A stretch of DNA of 64,000 bases from Nocardioides sp. JS614 (GTDB lineage: Bacteria > Actinomycetota > Actinomycetes > Propionibacteriales > Nocardioidaceae): assembly GCF_000015265.1 (NCBI RefSeq), contig NC_008699.1, forward strand, positions 3,224,001-3,288,000. The letters are read 5' to 3'. The notes beneath the pieces were generated by a model. That model was not told the origin of the DNA. It made no database searches and was given only the letters and a program-made list of their open reading frames with translations. The stretch's first letter is position 1. Each line of letters starts with the position of its first letter. Made by a program: the position numbers and the translations under genes. Of this stretch, positions 41,384 through 50,021 are shown one piece after another.

Positions 41384-42756
41384 GGCTCGGTTCGGTCTCC
41401 CTCCGGGTCGGTGTCGAGCAGTGCGTCCGCGACCTCCCACAAGGCGACGCCGTGCGACGCCTTGACCAGGACCACGTCACCGGACAGGACATTCTCGCGT
41501 ACCCACTCGAGGGCCTCTTCGACCTCCTCCGCCACGACGCCATCGCCACGCCAGGCGGCGACCGCCTCGAGCCCCTCGACGATCCCGCCGGCGGCCGCAC
41601 CCACGACGACGACGATGTCGGTGCCGAGCCGGGCGGCCGCCCGGCCGACGCGGACGTGCCCGTCGAAGGACTCGCGGCCGAGCTCGAGCATCTCCCCGAG
41701 CACGGCGACGGTACGGCGGTGCCGGCGCCGGCCGATGACGGCCAGGGACTCGAGCGCGGCGACGACGGAGGCGGGGTTGGCGTTGTAGGCGTCGTTGACG
41801 ACGATCAGCCCGTCGGCGCGCTCGTGCACCTCCATCCGCATCGGCGAGGACGCGGTCGCGGCCGACAGGCCGGCCGCGATGTCCGCGAGCGGGATGCCGA
41901 CGGCCAGCGCCATGGTCGCGGCGGCGAGCGCGTTCTGGGCCTGGTGCAGACCGGACTGCTGGAGCCGGACCGGGTACCACTCGTCGTCGTACCCGATCTC
42001 GAACGACGGCCGCCCGAGGTCGTCGACCTCGCTGCCGCGCTCGCTCACGTCGGCGTCGTCCGGCCCCCAGGTGAGCACCCGGGCCCGGGTCCGCGACGTC
42101 ATCTCGGCGACCAGGGGGTCGCCCGCGTTCAGCACCGCGGTGCCCTCTGGCTGGAGCGCGGCCACGATCTCGCCCTTCGCGAACGCGATCGAGTCGCGGC
42201 TGCCGAACTCGCCGATGTGGGCGGTGCCGACGTTCAGGACCGCAGCGACGTCCGGGGGCGCGATCTCGCAGAGGTGCTTGATGTGGCCGATCCGGCGCGC
42301 CCCCATCTCCAGCACGAGGTACCGCGTCTCCGGGTGAGCGCGCAGCACGGTCAGCGGCAGGCCGAGCTCGTTGTTGAAGCTGCCGGAGGTGGCCACCGTC
42401 GACCCGGCGGCGGACAGGATCCGCGCGAGATAGTCCTTGGTGCCGGTCTTGCCCTGGGAGCCGGTCACGGCCAGCACGGTGGCGTCCAGCCGGCGGACGA
42501 CGTACGCCGCCAGCTTGCCGAGTGCGGGGATCGGGTCGCGGACGACGATCGTGGGCGCCTCGGTCGGCCGGCTGCCGAGCACCGCATGGGCGCCGGCGGC
42601 GTAGTCGTGGCCGTCGACGTGCTCCCCCACGACGGCGACGAACAGTCCGCCCGGCACGGCCTGGCGGGAGTCGACGTACGCCGGCGCGTCGACGACGATG
42701 TCGGGGTCGCCGGCGACCGTGCCGCCGACCACCTTCGCGATCTTCCCCAGTGTCAT
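41380..42756 (-). CDS. murF: UDP-MurNAc-tripeptide D-Ala-D-Ala ligase
   Basis: Last cytoplasmic Mur ligase. The 458 residues have VDSRQAVPGGLFVA, the ATP loop VTGSQGKTGTKDYLARI near residue 100, GSFNNELGLPLTVL, and VVNDAYNANPASVVAAL. The chosen ATG at 42754-42756 gives an ATGA overlap with murE; a GTG three codons earlier is in frame. Confidence 0.97.
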   Translation of the reverse strand: MTLGKIAKVVGGTVAGDPDIVVDAPAYVDSRQAVPGGLFVAVVGEHVDGHDYAAGAHAVLGSRPTEAPTIVVRDPIPALGKLAAYVVRRLDATVLAVTGSQGKTGTKDYLARILSAAGSTVATSGSFNNELGLPLTVLRAHPETRYLVLEMGARRIGHIKHLCEIAPPDVAAVLNVGTAHIGEFGSRDSIAFAKGEIVAALQPEGTAVLNAGDPLVAEMTSRTRARVLTWGPDDADVSERGSEVDDLGRPSFEIGYDDEWYPVRLQQSGLHQAQNALAAATMALAVGIPLADIAAGLSAATASSPMRMEVHERADGLIVVNDAYNANPASVVAALESLAVIGRRRHRRTVAVLGEMLELGRESFDGHVRVGRAAARLGTDIVVVVGAAAGGIVEGLEAVAAWRGDGVVAEEVEEALEWVRENVLSGDVVLVKASHGVALWEVADALLDTDPEGDRTEP

Positions 42757-44264
42757 CTCGAGCACGCGACGATCTCCTCCCGCACGACCTCGCGGTCGTC
42801 GAAGGGATGGACCACTCCGTCGACCTCCTGCCCCGTCTCGTGTCCCTTGCCGGCGATCAGCACGATGTCTCCCGGTCCGGCCCGGCGCAGCGCCTCGCGG
42901 ATCGCGGCCCGTCGGCCGCCGACCTCGATCGCCTGACCGGTCACGACCCCGGCGAGCATGGCCGCCCGGATCGCGGCCGGGTCCTCCGTGCGCGGGTTGT
43001 CGTCGGTCACCACCAACAGATCGGCCAGCCGAGCGGCGATCCCAGCCATGATCGGGCGCTTTCCCGGGTCGCGGTCGCCGCCGGCGCCGAGGACGACGAT
43101 CACCCGCCCCTCGGTGAGCGGGCGCAGCGTCCGGATGGCCGCCTCGACCGCATCGGGCTTGTGGGCGTAGTCGACGACGACCAGGAAGTCCTGACCGGCG
43201 TCGACGCGCTCGAGACGCCCGGGCACGCCCCCGGCCGCGGCGATCCCCGCGGCGACCACCGCGGGGTCCAGGCCGGCCTCGGCCGCGGCCGCCACGGCCG
43301 CGAGCGTGTTGGCGACGTTGAAGTCGCCGGGCAGCGCGCACCCGGCCGGGATCCGGCGGCCGTCGGGGGCGACGACGACGAACTCCGAGCCGGTGGCCCG
43401 CAGCCGCACGTCGACAGCCCGCCAGTCGGCCCGCTGTGCGTCGTCTCCCCGGCCCATCGAGAACGTCCGGACCGGCACGGTGGCCTCCTCGGCCAGCCGG
43501 CGGCCGTGCGCGTCGTCGACGTTCACGAGGGCGAACCGGGCGCGCTCGGGGGTGAACAGCGAGGCCTTGGCCGCGTAGTAGTCCTCGAGGTCGCGGTGGA
43601 AGTCGAGGTGGTCGCGGCCCAGGTTCAAGAACACCGCGACGTCGAACACGACCCCGTCCACCCGGCCCATCACCAGTGCGTGGCTGGAGACCTCCATCGC
43701 GCAGGCGCGCACGTCGCGCTCGCGCATCACCGCGAACAGGGCATGGAGGTCGGGCGCCTCGGGCGTGGTCAGCGACGACCGCACCTCCTCGCCGGCGATC
43801 CGGGTGCCGACCGTGCCGACCACGGCGGCCGGCACCCCGGCCTGCTGGAGGCCGGCCTCGAGCAGCCGGGTCGTGGTGGTCTTGCCCTGGGTGCCGGTGA
43901 CCCCGACCATCCGCATCGACGCCGCGGGCTCGCCGTAGATGCGCGCCGAGAGCCGGCCGAGCACGGCGCGGGGCCGGTCGACGACCAGGTGCGGAGCCCC
44001 CGCGGGGCCCCGGTCGGCTCCCGCCTCGTCGGTGAAGACCGCGACCGCGCCGGCCGCGAGCGCGTCCTGGGCGAACTCGATGCCGTGGGCGCGGCTGCCG
44101 GGAAGCGCCGCGTAGAGGTCACCGGGCCGGATCCGTTGCGAGGACAACGAGATGCCGCTGACCTCCAGGCCCGCGGGGTTGCCGCGCAGCTCGGCACCGG
44201 CCCAGGCCGCCACGGTCGCGAGCGGCGTCCGGGGCGGCTGCGCGGGCCGGTTGGAGTCGCTCAC
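42753..44264 (-). CDS. murE: UDP-MurNAc-dipeptide-diaminopimelate ligase
   Basis: Adds the third residue of the stem. The 503-residue enzyme has SSQRIRPGDLYAALPG, the ATP loop VTGTQGKTTTTRLL, TTPEAPDLHAL, and the specificity motif DNPRTEDP, which indicates diaminopimelate rather than lysine (family knowledge; meso or LL form cannot be told). Of two adjacent GTG codons I take the second (44262-44264), since TAGCCT is then exactly six bases upstream, as for other leaderless genes here. Confidence 0.96.
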   Translation of the reverse strand: MSDSNRPAQPPRTPLATVAAWAGAELRGNPAGLEVSGISLSSQRIRPGDLYAALPGSRAHGIEFAQDALAAGAVAVFTDEAGADRGPAGAPHLVVDRPRAVLGRLSARIYGEPAASMRMVGVTGTQGKTTTTRLLEAGLQQAGVPAAVVGTVGTRIAGEEVRSSLTTPEAPDLHALFAVMRERDVRACAMEVSSHALVMGRVDGVVFDVAVFLNLGRDHLDFHRDLEDYYAAKASLFTPERARFALVNVDDAHGRRLAEEATVPVRTFSMGRGDDAQRADWRAVDVRLRATGSEFVVVAPDGRRIPAGCALPGDFNVANTLAAVAAAAEAGLDPAVVAAGIAAAGGVPGRLERVDAGQDFLVVVDYAHKPDAVEAAIRTLRPLTEGRVIVVLGAGGDRDPGKRPIMAGIAARLADLLVVTDDNPRTEDPAAIRAAMLAGVVTGQAIEVGGRRAAIREALRRAGPGDIVLIAGKGHETGQEVDGVVHPFDDREVVREEIVACSR

Positions 44265-44270
44265 CACGCG

Positions 44271-44276
44271 AGGCTA
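44271..44276 (-). promoter_or_regulatory. -10 hexamer TAGCCT before murE
   Basis: TAGCCT ends six bases before the second of two GTG codons of murE and lies in the short gap after ftsI. Same hexamer and spacing as at 10736. Confidence 0.45.
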
Positions 44277-44289
44277 TCGCTGCGCCCGG

Positions 44290-46050
44290 CTACCACTCGA
44301 CCGGGAGCCGGGAGGGCTTGGTGCCGGTCGGCGGGACGGCGTACCGCTGGAGGGCGTAGCTCATGATCTTCGCGAACGCCGGGCCGGCGACCGAGCCACC
44401 GCCCCCGCCGTTGCGCGGGTTCTGGACCACGACGTAGATCGTGAACCGGGGGTCGTCGGCGGGAGCGAAGCCGGCGAAGGAGACGGTGAACGTGCCGTCG
44501 TAGCACCCGCACTCCGCGCCGACCCGCTGCGCGGTGCCGGTCTTGCCGGCCACCCGATAGCCGGGCACCGCCGCGCCCGGTGCGACGCCCACCTCCGGGT
44601 CGACGACGCGCTCCATCATCCGCGCCGTGTCGTGGGCCGCCCGGGTGCTGATCACCCGTCGCTTGCTGGTGGTGTCGGTGCCGACGACGTCGCCGTCGTC
44701 GGTGGTCGCCTCGCCCTGGACCAGGCTCGGCGCGACGCGCACCCCGTCGTTGGCGATGGTGTTCACGGCGGCGGCCATCTGCACGCCGTTCACGGAGAGC
44801 GACTGGCCGAACGCGATGCGGTCCTGCATCTGGTGGGTCCAGGCGCTGCCGTCGGGGAGCAGTCCCTGGGACTCGCCGCGCACCCCGATGTCGGTGCGCC
44901 GCCCCAGGCCGAAGTCGCGCAGGTAGTCGTAGAGCTGGCCCTGCTCGAACTTGTCGGCCGCGAGGACGGTGCCGATGTTGGAGGACTTCGCGATCACGCC
45001 CGCGAGGGTCAGGTGGATGGTGCCGTGGGAGAACCAGTCGTTGATCGGGCGGTCCTCCCGCTGGAGCTGAGGGGGTACGACGATCCTGGTGCGGGGGGTG
45101 ACCAGGCCGAGGTCGAGCAGCGAGCTGACCGTGAGCACCTTCTCGACCGAGCCCGGCTCGTAGACGTCCTGCATCGCCCGCGACCCGAGGTCGGCCTTCG
45201 GCGACGACGTGGGGTCGTTCGCGTCGAACGTGGGGTAGTCCGCCACGGCCAGCAGCTCGCCGGTGCGGCTGTCCATGACCACGGCGAAGCCGCTGTCGCC
45301 GCGGGCGCCGACCACGGTCTGCCCCAGGACGCGCTGGGTGTACCACTGCAGGTCCAGGTCGAGCGTCGTGCGCAGGTCGTGGCCGTCGACCGGGTCGGTC
45401 ACGGTGTTCTCGCCGAGCGGGATCCGGTTGCCGCCGCCGACCTCGTAGCGTGCCGAGCCGTCGGTGCCGGCCAGCTGGCGGTCGAAGGTGCGCTCCAGCC
45501 CCGCCAGGGGCTCGTCGGTGCCCATGAAGCCGACCAGGTTGGCCGCGACGTCACCGGCCGGGTAGTCGCGCAGCGGGTCGCGCCGGGTGTCGAGTCCCTC
45601 GAAGCCCTGCCGCTCGGCGGCATCCAGCACCTCGGTGGCCTTGGTGGCCGGCACCCGACGGGCGATGTACTCGAAGCGGCTGCCCTGCTCGCGGAGCTTG
45701 TTCAGGGTCGTCACGTAGTCGACGTCGAGCCGGCGGTAGAGGAAGCGCGCCAGCTCGGGCGCCCGCTCCGCGGTCATCGCCGGGTCGGCGACGACCATCA
45801 GCCCGTCGACCGAGCCGGCCAGCGGCTTGCCGTTGCGGTCGAGGATGTCGCCCCGCTCGGCGGGCAGGCCGACCTCGACCAGTCCCTCGGCGGCGGCCAT
45901 GGCGGCGTAGGAGTTCGGGTCGAGGCCCTGCAGCTGGACCAGTCGCGCCCCGAAGACCGAGAGGGTCATCGCGATCACCACGAAGCCGACCCGCAGCCGC
46001 AGCTGCGGAGAGCCGCGGCGGGAGCCGCGGGGTGCACGGGGCTGGCGCAA
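44290..46050 (-). CDS. ftsI: Penicillin-binding protein FtsI (class B)
   Basis: Septal transpeptidase partner of FtsW, 586 residues. One N-terminal helix (about 20-40), a dimerisation domain beginning PAERGDILDRNGKPLAGS, and the transpeptidase domain with Ser301-Val-Glu-Lys304 as SxxK, Ser356-Ser-Asn358 and Lys503-Thr-Gly. There are no PASTA repeats. The SxxK context EPGSVEK is a variant of the usual EPGSTFK. The start is TTG at 46048-46050 with CCGGAG six bases upstream; no ATG or GTG fits better. Confidence 0.95.
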   Translation of the reverse strand: MRQPRAPRGSRRGSPQLRLRVGFVVIAMTLSVFGARLVQLQGLDPNSYAAMAAAEGLVEVGLPAERGDILDRNGKPLAGSVDGLMVVADPAMTAERAPELARFLYRRLDVDYVTTLNKLREQGSRFEYIARRVPATKATEVLDAAERQGFEGLDTRRDPLRDYPAGDVAANLVGFMGTDEPLAGLERTFDRQLAGTDGSARYEVGGGNRIPLGENTVTDPVDGHDLRTTLDLDLQWYTQRVLGQTVVGARGDSGFAVVMDSRTGELLAVADYPTFDANDPTSSPKADLGSRAMQDVYEPGSVEKVLTVSSLLDLGLVTPRTRIVVPPQLQREDRPINDWFSHGTIHLTLAGVIAKSSNIGTVLAADKFEQGQLYDYLRDFGLGRRTDIGVRGESQGLLPDGSAWTHQMQDRIAFGQSLSVNGVQMAAAVNTIANDGVRVAPSLVQGEATTDDGDVVGTDTTSKRRVISTRAAHDTARMMERVVDPEVGVAPGAAVPGYRVAGKTGTAQRVGAECGCYDGTFTVSFAGFAPADDPRFTIYVVVQNPRNGGGGGSVAGPAFAKIMSYALQRYAVPPTGTKPSRLPVEW

Positions 46051-46092
46051 CGGGGTCTCCGGAGGTCGGGGGGCGGCTGGGTCGGCGGGAGG

Positions 46093-46722
46093 TCAGCGGC
46101 GGGTCTGCTGCTGTTGTTGCTGTTGTTGCTGCTGTTGCTGATGGGACTGCTGGTTCTTGTGGTTCTTCCTACCCTGTCCGTCGCCGTTCCCGGCGGCACC
46201 GCCAGCCGTGTCGCCGGATTCCCCGGCGCCGGCCGCGGGGGCGGTCACGTGCACGACGTTCGGTGCCGGGTCGAGCACCGCGGGCTTGGCCGGCGGCGGC
46301 GGCGTGATCCGGAACGGCACGCTGCCGTCGGCGGCGCAGGGCCGGCCGGACACCGCGCCGGAGCCCAGCCGGACGAAGGCCGGGCCGCACGCCTGCACCA
46401 TGCCGAGCTTCTGGGCGGCGGCCGCGATCCGCTGGGGGTCGCGGAGCCGGTCGAGGTCCATCTGGAGGCCCTGCTGCCGTGCCGCGAGGGTGGTGGCCTG
46501 GCCCTCGAGCGCGGTCGCCGCGAACGAGGACTGCTGCATCGAGGTGTTGAACAGCAGCAGGCCGACGACGCCGCCGAGCAACACCAGGGTGACCAGCGCG
46601 ACGAACGGCATCCGCGCGGCCTGCGCACGGGTGCGTGGGACGACGGTGAGCCGGGCCCGCTCGACGGCACGCTCGGCGATCCGCGGCATCCGCGAGCGGG
46701 CCTGGGGCATCGGACTGCTCAT
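46093..46722 (-). CDS. FtsL-like divisome protein with polyglutamine tail
   Basis: A 209-residue bitopic protein in the ftsL slot between rsmH and ftsI. Basic N-terminus (1-37), one helix (about 39-60, FVALVTLVLLGGVVGLLLFN), a short coiled coil (70-110, LEGQATTLAARQQGLQMDLDR) and LRDPQRIAAAAQKLGM, as in FtsL/DivIC proteins. The rest is a Pro/Gly/Ala-rich extracellular tail ending with NQQSH and twelve glutamines before TRR. The tail is much longer than in typical FtsL. ATG overlaps rsmH (ATGA). Confidence 0.85.
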   Translation of the reverse strand: MSSPMPQARSRMPRIAERAVERARLTVVPRTRAQAARMPFVALVTLVLLGGVVGLLLFNTSMQQSSFAATALEGQATTLAARQQGLQMDLDRLRDPQRIAAAAQKLGMVQACGPAFVRLGSGAVSGRPCAADGSVPFRITPPPPAKPAVLDPAPNVVHVTAPAAGAGESGDTAGGAAGNGDGQGRKNHKNQQSHQQQQQQQQQQQQTRR

Positions 46723-47678
46723 GCTGCTGCTCCCTTGCTCGTGCGCTCGATCGCGCGCAGCCGGACCGAGGCGGCGCGCGGGTTCAGGGCGATCTCCTCG
46801 GGGCCCGCCTTCTCGGCGCCCCGGGTGACCAGGCGCAGGGCCGGCTCGTGGCCGGCGGGCACGAACGGCAGGTCCTCGGGGACGTCGAGCCGGGAGGCGG
46901 CCACGAACGCCTGCTTGACCAGCCGGTCCTCCAGCGAGTGGTAGGACTCGACGACGACCCGGCCGCCCACGCCGATGGCGTCGATGGCGGCGGGGATCGC
47001 CCGTCGCAGCACGGCGAGCTCGTCGTTGACCTCCATCCGCAGCGCCTGGAAGGTGCGCTTGGCGGGGTGGCCGCCGGTACGCCGGGCCGGCGCTGGGATC
47101 TCCGCGTAGAGGAGCTCGACCAGCCGACCGGACCGGGTGAACGGCTCCTTGGCCCGCTCGCGCACCACGGCGGCCGCGATCTTGCGGGCGAACCGCTCCT
47201 CGCCGTACTCCCGCAGGATCCGGGCCAGGTCGGCGGCGGCGTAGGTGTTGAGCACGTCGGCCGCCGTCGGGCCGGTGCTGCCGTCCATCCGCATGTCGAG
47301 GGGGGCATCCTCGGCGTACGCGAAGCCGCGCTCGCGCACGTCGAGCTGCATCGAGGAGACGCCGAGGTCGAAGAGCACGGCGTCCACCGCGTCCAGGCCG
47401 AGCCGGGCCAGCACGTCCGGGAGCTCGTCGTACACGGCGTGCACCCCGGTGAAGCGGTCCCCGAACGGCGCCAGCCGCCGGCCCGCGAGCGCGAGCGCCT
47501 CCGGGTCGCGGTCGATGCCGACCACGCGCGCCAGGTCGAAGCGGGTGAGCACCGCCTCGGTGTGGCCGCCGAGGCCCAGGGTGGCGTCGACCAGGACGGA
47601 GCCCTCCCGCTCGAGCGGCGGGGCCAGCAGGGCGACGACCCGGTCGAGCAGGACCGGGACGTGGGAGGGGCCGCTCAT
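46719..47678 (-). CDS. rsmH: 16S rRNA m4C1402 methyltransferase RsmH
   Basis: Methylates N4 of C1402 in 16S rRNA. The 319-residue SAM enzyme has HVPVLLDRVVALL, DATLGLGGHTEAVL, GIDRDPEALALAG, DLGVSSMQLDVRERGFAY, and YHSLEDRLVKQAF. One base separates its ATG from the stop of the small upstream gene. Confidence 0.97.
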   Translation of the reverse strand: MSGPSHVPVLLDRVVALLAPPLEREGSVLVDATLGLGGHTEAVLTRFDLARVVGIDRDPEALALAGRRLAPFGDRFTGVHAVYDELPDVLARLGLDAVDAVLFDLGVSSMQLDVRERGFAYAEDAPLDMRMDGSTGPTAADVLNTYAAADLARILREYGEERFARKIAAAVVRERAKEPFTRSGRLVELLYAEIPAPARRTGGHPAKRTFQALRMEVNDELAVLRRAIPAAIDAIGVGGRVVVESYHSLEDRLVKQAFVAASRLDVPEDLPFVPAGHEPALRLVTRGAEKAGPEEIALNPRAASVRLRAIERTSKGAAA

Positions 47679-47679
47679 G

Positions 47680-47847
47680 TCAGACCTGACGCGCCAGCAG
47701 TGCGAGGAGCAGGAACGCGAGGGCCACCCCGAGCGAGGTCGCGGCGGAGAACGCCATCACGGTCGCCGCGTCGCGGGCCTGGTGCCGGACCCGGCGCGCC
47801 GGGTCGACCCGTGGCCCGATCGGTGCCTGTGCTGGCGCGATGCTCAT
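47680..47847 (-). CDS. Small single-span membrane protein between mraZ and rsmH
   Basis: A 55-residue protein: a basic N-terminus (RVDPARRVRHQARDAA) and one C-terminal helix (FSAATSLGVALAFLLLALLA). No family recognised, though actinobacteria often have a small gene here. ATG at 47845-47847 has GAGGG eight bases upstream. The frame stays open far upstream through the repeat region, but that stretch lacks a likely start and is low-complexity. Confidence 0.6.
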   Translation of the reverse strand: MSIAPAQAPIGPRVDPARRVRHQARDAATVMAFSAATSLGVALAFLLLALLARQV

Positions 47848-47944
47848 GAGTTCGACCCTCGTGTCCCGGAAATCGAGCAGTGAATAGGCGATCCGCCTGA
47901 CCAGGTCCCTGCCCGCTCCCGGTCTGACGACGTGGGAAGGGCCA

Positions 47945-48008
47945 TCTGGAACCGGGGAAGGTGCCCCAGATGACGTGCCGTCTGGAACCGGGGAAGGTGC
48001 CCCAGATG
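47945..48008 (-). repeat. Two identical 28-bp direct repeats between mraZ and rsmH
   Basis: Copies at 47945-47972 and 47981-48008 are identical over 28 bp and 8 bp apart (36-bp period). Each can fold: TCTGG at one end pairs with CCAGA at the other, with inner GG/CC pairs. They lie in the leader of the small gene and rsmH. Confidence 0.9.
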
Positions 48009-48070
48009 GCGGCGGGAGCGGGCTCGAGACCTCGTCCTGCGGATCGCTGTGCTGTTGTGTCCTGCTGGGT

Positions 48071-48100
48071 GCTGGCGGGTGCTGGCGGGTGCTGGCGGGT
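48071..48100. repeat. 10-bp minisatellite next to the mraZ stop
   Basis: Three perfect GCTGGCGGGT units, preceded by a degenerate unit (CCTGCTGGGT) and followed by a partial one, ending four bases before the mraZ stop codon. Confidence 0.9.
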
Positions 48101-48104
48101 GCTG

Positions 48105-48539
48105 CTATCCCGAGGTGTGCGCGGGCTGCTCGTCGAGCTCGGCGAACTTGGCCTGGGCGCCGGCGGAGTACTCCCGCCACCGCACCGGGTCCCAGATCTC
48201 GATCCGGTCCATGACGCCGATGACGACGACCTCGCGGTCCAGGGCGGCGTACTCGCGCAGCGGGGCCGCGATGTTGATCCGGCCCTGCTTGTCGAGCGCC
48301 CCCTCGTCGGCGCCGGCGAACAGCACCCGGGCGTAGTCCCGGGCTCCGCGCACCGTCATCGGGGTCGCCTGGGCCCGGCGGGCCTCCTCCATGAAGACGT
48401 CCGTGGGCCACACGACCAGGCAGTTCTCCTGACCTTGGGTCACCACGAGCCCCTCCGCGAGTCGGTCCCTGAACTTCGCCGGGAGGAACAGCCGGCCCTT
48501 CTCGTCGAGCTTCGGGGTGTAGGTGCCCAAGAAGTTCAT
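48105..48539 (-). CDS. mraZ: Transcriptional regulator MraZ
   Basis: First gene of the dcw cluster; a ring-forming AbrB-fold repressor of its own operon. The 144 residues start MNFLGTYTPKLDEKGRLFLP and contain two copies of the fold, the second with GALDKQGRINIAAPLREYA. ATG at 48537-48539 has GGAGG nine bases upstream. The operator lies directly upstream (48579-48622). Confidence 0.97.
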   Translation of the reverse strand: MNFLGTYTPKLDEKGRLFLPAKFRDRLAEGLVVTQGQENCLVVWPTDVFMEEARRAQATPMTVRGARDYARVLFAGADEGALDKQGRINIAAPLREYAALDREVVVIGVMDRIEIWDPVRWREYSAGAQAKFAELDEQPAHTSG

Positions 48540-48578
48540 CGGGCGCCTCCACTCCGGTCACTCAGCGTGACCCTTCCT

Positions 48579-48622
48579 CCACTGCGCTCCACTTTACGCC
48601 ACTTTGCACCACCGTCAACCAC
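48579..48622 (-). promoter_or_regulatory. MraZ operator: five GTGG boxes at 10-bp period
   Basis: On the minus strand GTGG occurs at 48579, 48589, 48599, 48609 and 48619, exactly 10 bp apart, with G/A-rich followers (GTGGAG twice). Phased TGG-containing direct repeats upstream of mraZ are the known binding pattern of MraZ. They cover the promoter. Confidence 0.8.
48591..48618 (-). promoter_or_regulatory. mraZ promoter
   Basis: TTGACG (48613-48618) and TAAAGT (48591-48596) on the minus strand are 16 bp apart, between and across the MraZ boxes. Predicted start is about 45 bases before the ATG. Confidence 0.6.
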
Positions 48623-48996
48623 AATGCGCGTGTTGCCGAGCCGTTTCCGGCGCGCCGGAGTGCGCACCCGGCGCACGACGGGTCGCCGCGCCGTCCCGAG
48701 CGGCGCGGCCAACGACACCGGCGTACGGCGTGTTTCCGCAGGTCAGCGTGGGTTCAGGAGGGCGGGTTCTCGCCGGTTCACGGTCGCGGTGGTGCGCCGG
48801 TGGGGAGCCCGCGGCCGCCGGTGGGGCGCAGTGGAGCGGCTGGGAGCACTCCGCTCGCCGCCGTCGAACCAGGAGCGCAACCAAAACGTGATCCCAGGAG
48901 TCGGATGCAGCAAGGATCAGACGTCGTAGGTTTCCGGCACGACTACGGTTGGGGACCATCCGGTGACACGGGTCACGGGCAGGGAGGACGCAGACG
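48623..48996. other. Intergenic region between the mraZ operator and moxR
   Basis: No gene is seen in these 374 bp. The stretch nearest moxR holds a TACGGT hexamer (48944-48949) that may be the -10 of the plus-strand operon, and a small GTGAC-ACGG-GTCAC repeat near 48962-48976. AGGGAGG precedes the moxR GTG. Confidence 0.4.
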
Positions 48997-49971
48997 GTGG
49001 GAACTGAGACGGGCGGTGCCGACCTCCAGACCTTGGCGCGCGTGGTGGGCCGGGTGCGGGCCAACGTCGAGCGGGTGATCGAGGGCAAGCCCGACGTCGT
49101 CCACGCCTCCCTGGTGGTGCTGCTCGCGGAGGGTCACCTGCTGATCGAGGACGTCCCGGGCGTGGGCAAGACCCAGCTCAGCAAGGCCCTGGCCCGCAGC
49201 ATCGACTCCTCGGTGCGGCGGATCCAGTTCACCCCTGACCTGCTGCCCTCCGACGTCACGGGGGTGTCGGTGTTCAACCAGAACACCCGCGAGTTCGAGT
49301 TCCGTCCCGGCGGGGTGTTCGCCAACATCGTGGTCGGCGACGAGATCAACCGGGCCTCGCCCAAGACCCAGTCCGCGCTCCTGGAGTGCATGGAAGAGCG
49401 CCAGGTCACCGTCGACAACACGACCTACCAGCTCGAGCAGCCGTTCATGGTGATCGCCACCCAGAACCCCATCGAGATGGAGGGCACCTACGCGCTGCCG
49501 GAGGCCCAGCGCGACCGGTTCATGGCGCGGGTCTCGGTGGGCTACCCGGTGGAGGCGGCGGAGATCGCGATGCTCAACTCGCACACCCGCGGCAACCCTC
49601 TCGACGACCTCGAGCCGGTCACCGACGCGGCCGAGGTGCGCAAGCTGATCGGGATCGTGGGCCAGGTCCACGTCTCCGACGCGGTGCAGCGCTACGCGGT
49701 CGCGATCACGGCGGCGACCAGGCGCTCCGAGGAGCTGACGTTGGGCGCCTCGCCCCGCGCCACGCTGCACCTGGTGCGCGCCGCGAAGGCCGCGGCAGCG
49801 ATGTCCGACCGCGACTACGTGCTGCCCGACGACGTGACCCGGCTGGCGCGCCCGGTGCTGGCGCACCGGCTGCTGCCGAGCGTCGAGGCCGCGATGAGCG
49901 GACGGTCGACCACCGCGATCCTCGACGCCGTCCTCGGGAACGTCGCGGTGCCCGACGGCGCCGCGCGCTGA
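48997..49971 (+). CDS. MoxR-family AAA ATPase
   Basis: A 324-residue chaperone-type ATPase: Walker A EDVPGVGKTQLSKALA near residue 50, Walker B VVGDEINRASPKTQSALLECM, sensor IATQNPIEMEGTYALPEAQRDRF. Such proteins work with DUF58/VWA partners, here the next gene, in metal insertion or complex maturation (family knowledge). GTG start with AGGGAGG about eleven bases upstream. First of a three-gene plus-strand operon that is divergent from mraZ. Confidence 0.93.
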   Translation: MGTETGGADLQTLARVVGRVRANVERVIEGKPDVVHASLVVLLAEGHLLIEDVPGVGKTQLSKALARSIDSSVRRIQFTPDLLPSDVTGVSVFNQNTREFEFRPGGVFANIVVGDEINRASPKTQSALLECMEERQVTVDNTTYQLEQPFMVIATQNPIEMEGTYALPEAQRDRFMARVSVGYPVEAAEIAMLNSHTRGNPLDDLEPVTDAAEVRKLIGIVGQVHVSDAVQRYAVAITAATRRSEELTLGASPRATLHLVRAAKAAAAMSDRDYVLPDDVTRLARPVLAHRLLPSVEAAMSGRSTTAILDAVLGNVAVPDGAAR

Positions 49972-50021
49972 TCGCGGCGACCGGCGGCCTGCGGTGAGGG
50001 CTCGGCGATGAGGGGGCTGCG

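Noticed and set aside
46093..46199. Possible frameshift at the end of the FtsL-like gene because of the CAG/CAA run
   Set aside because: The frame closes normally two codons after the run and the tail composition is continuous with the part before it.
47945..48008. Two 28-bp repeats with a 36-bp period look like a small CRISPR array
   Set aside because: Only two copies, an 8-bp spacer, no cas gene and a position inside the mraZ-rsmH leader.
47848..48561. Longer version of the small gene before rsmH, covering the repeats and mraZ
   Set aside because: The upstream part is antisense-free but out of frame with mraZ and is repeat-derived low complexity without a credible start.
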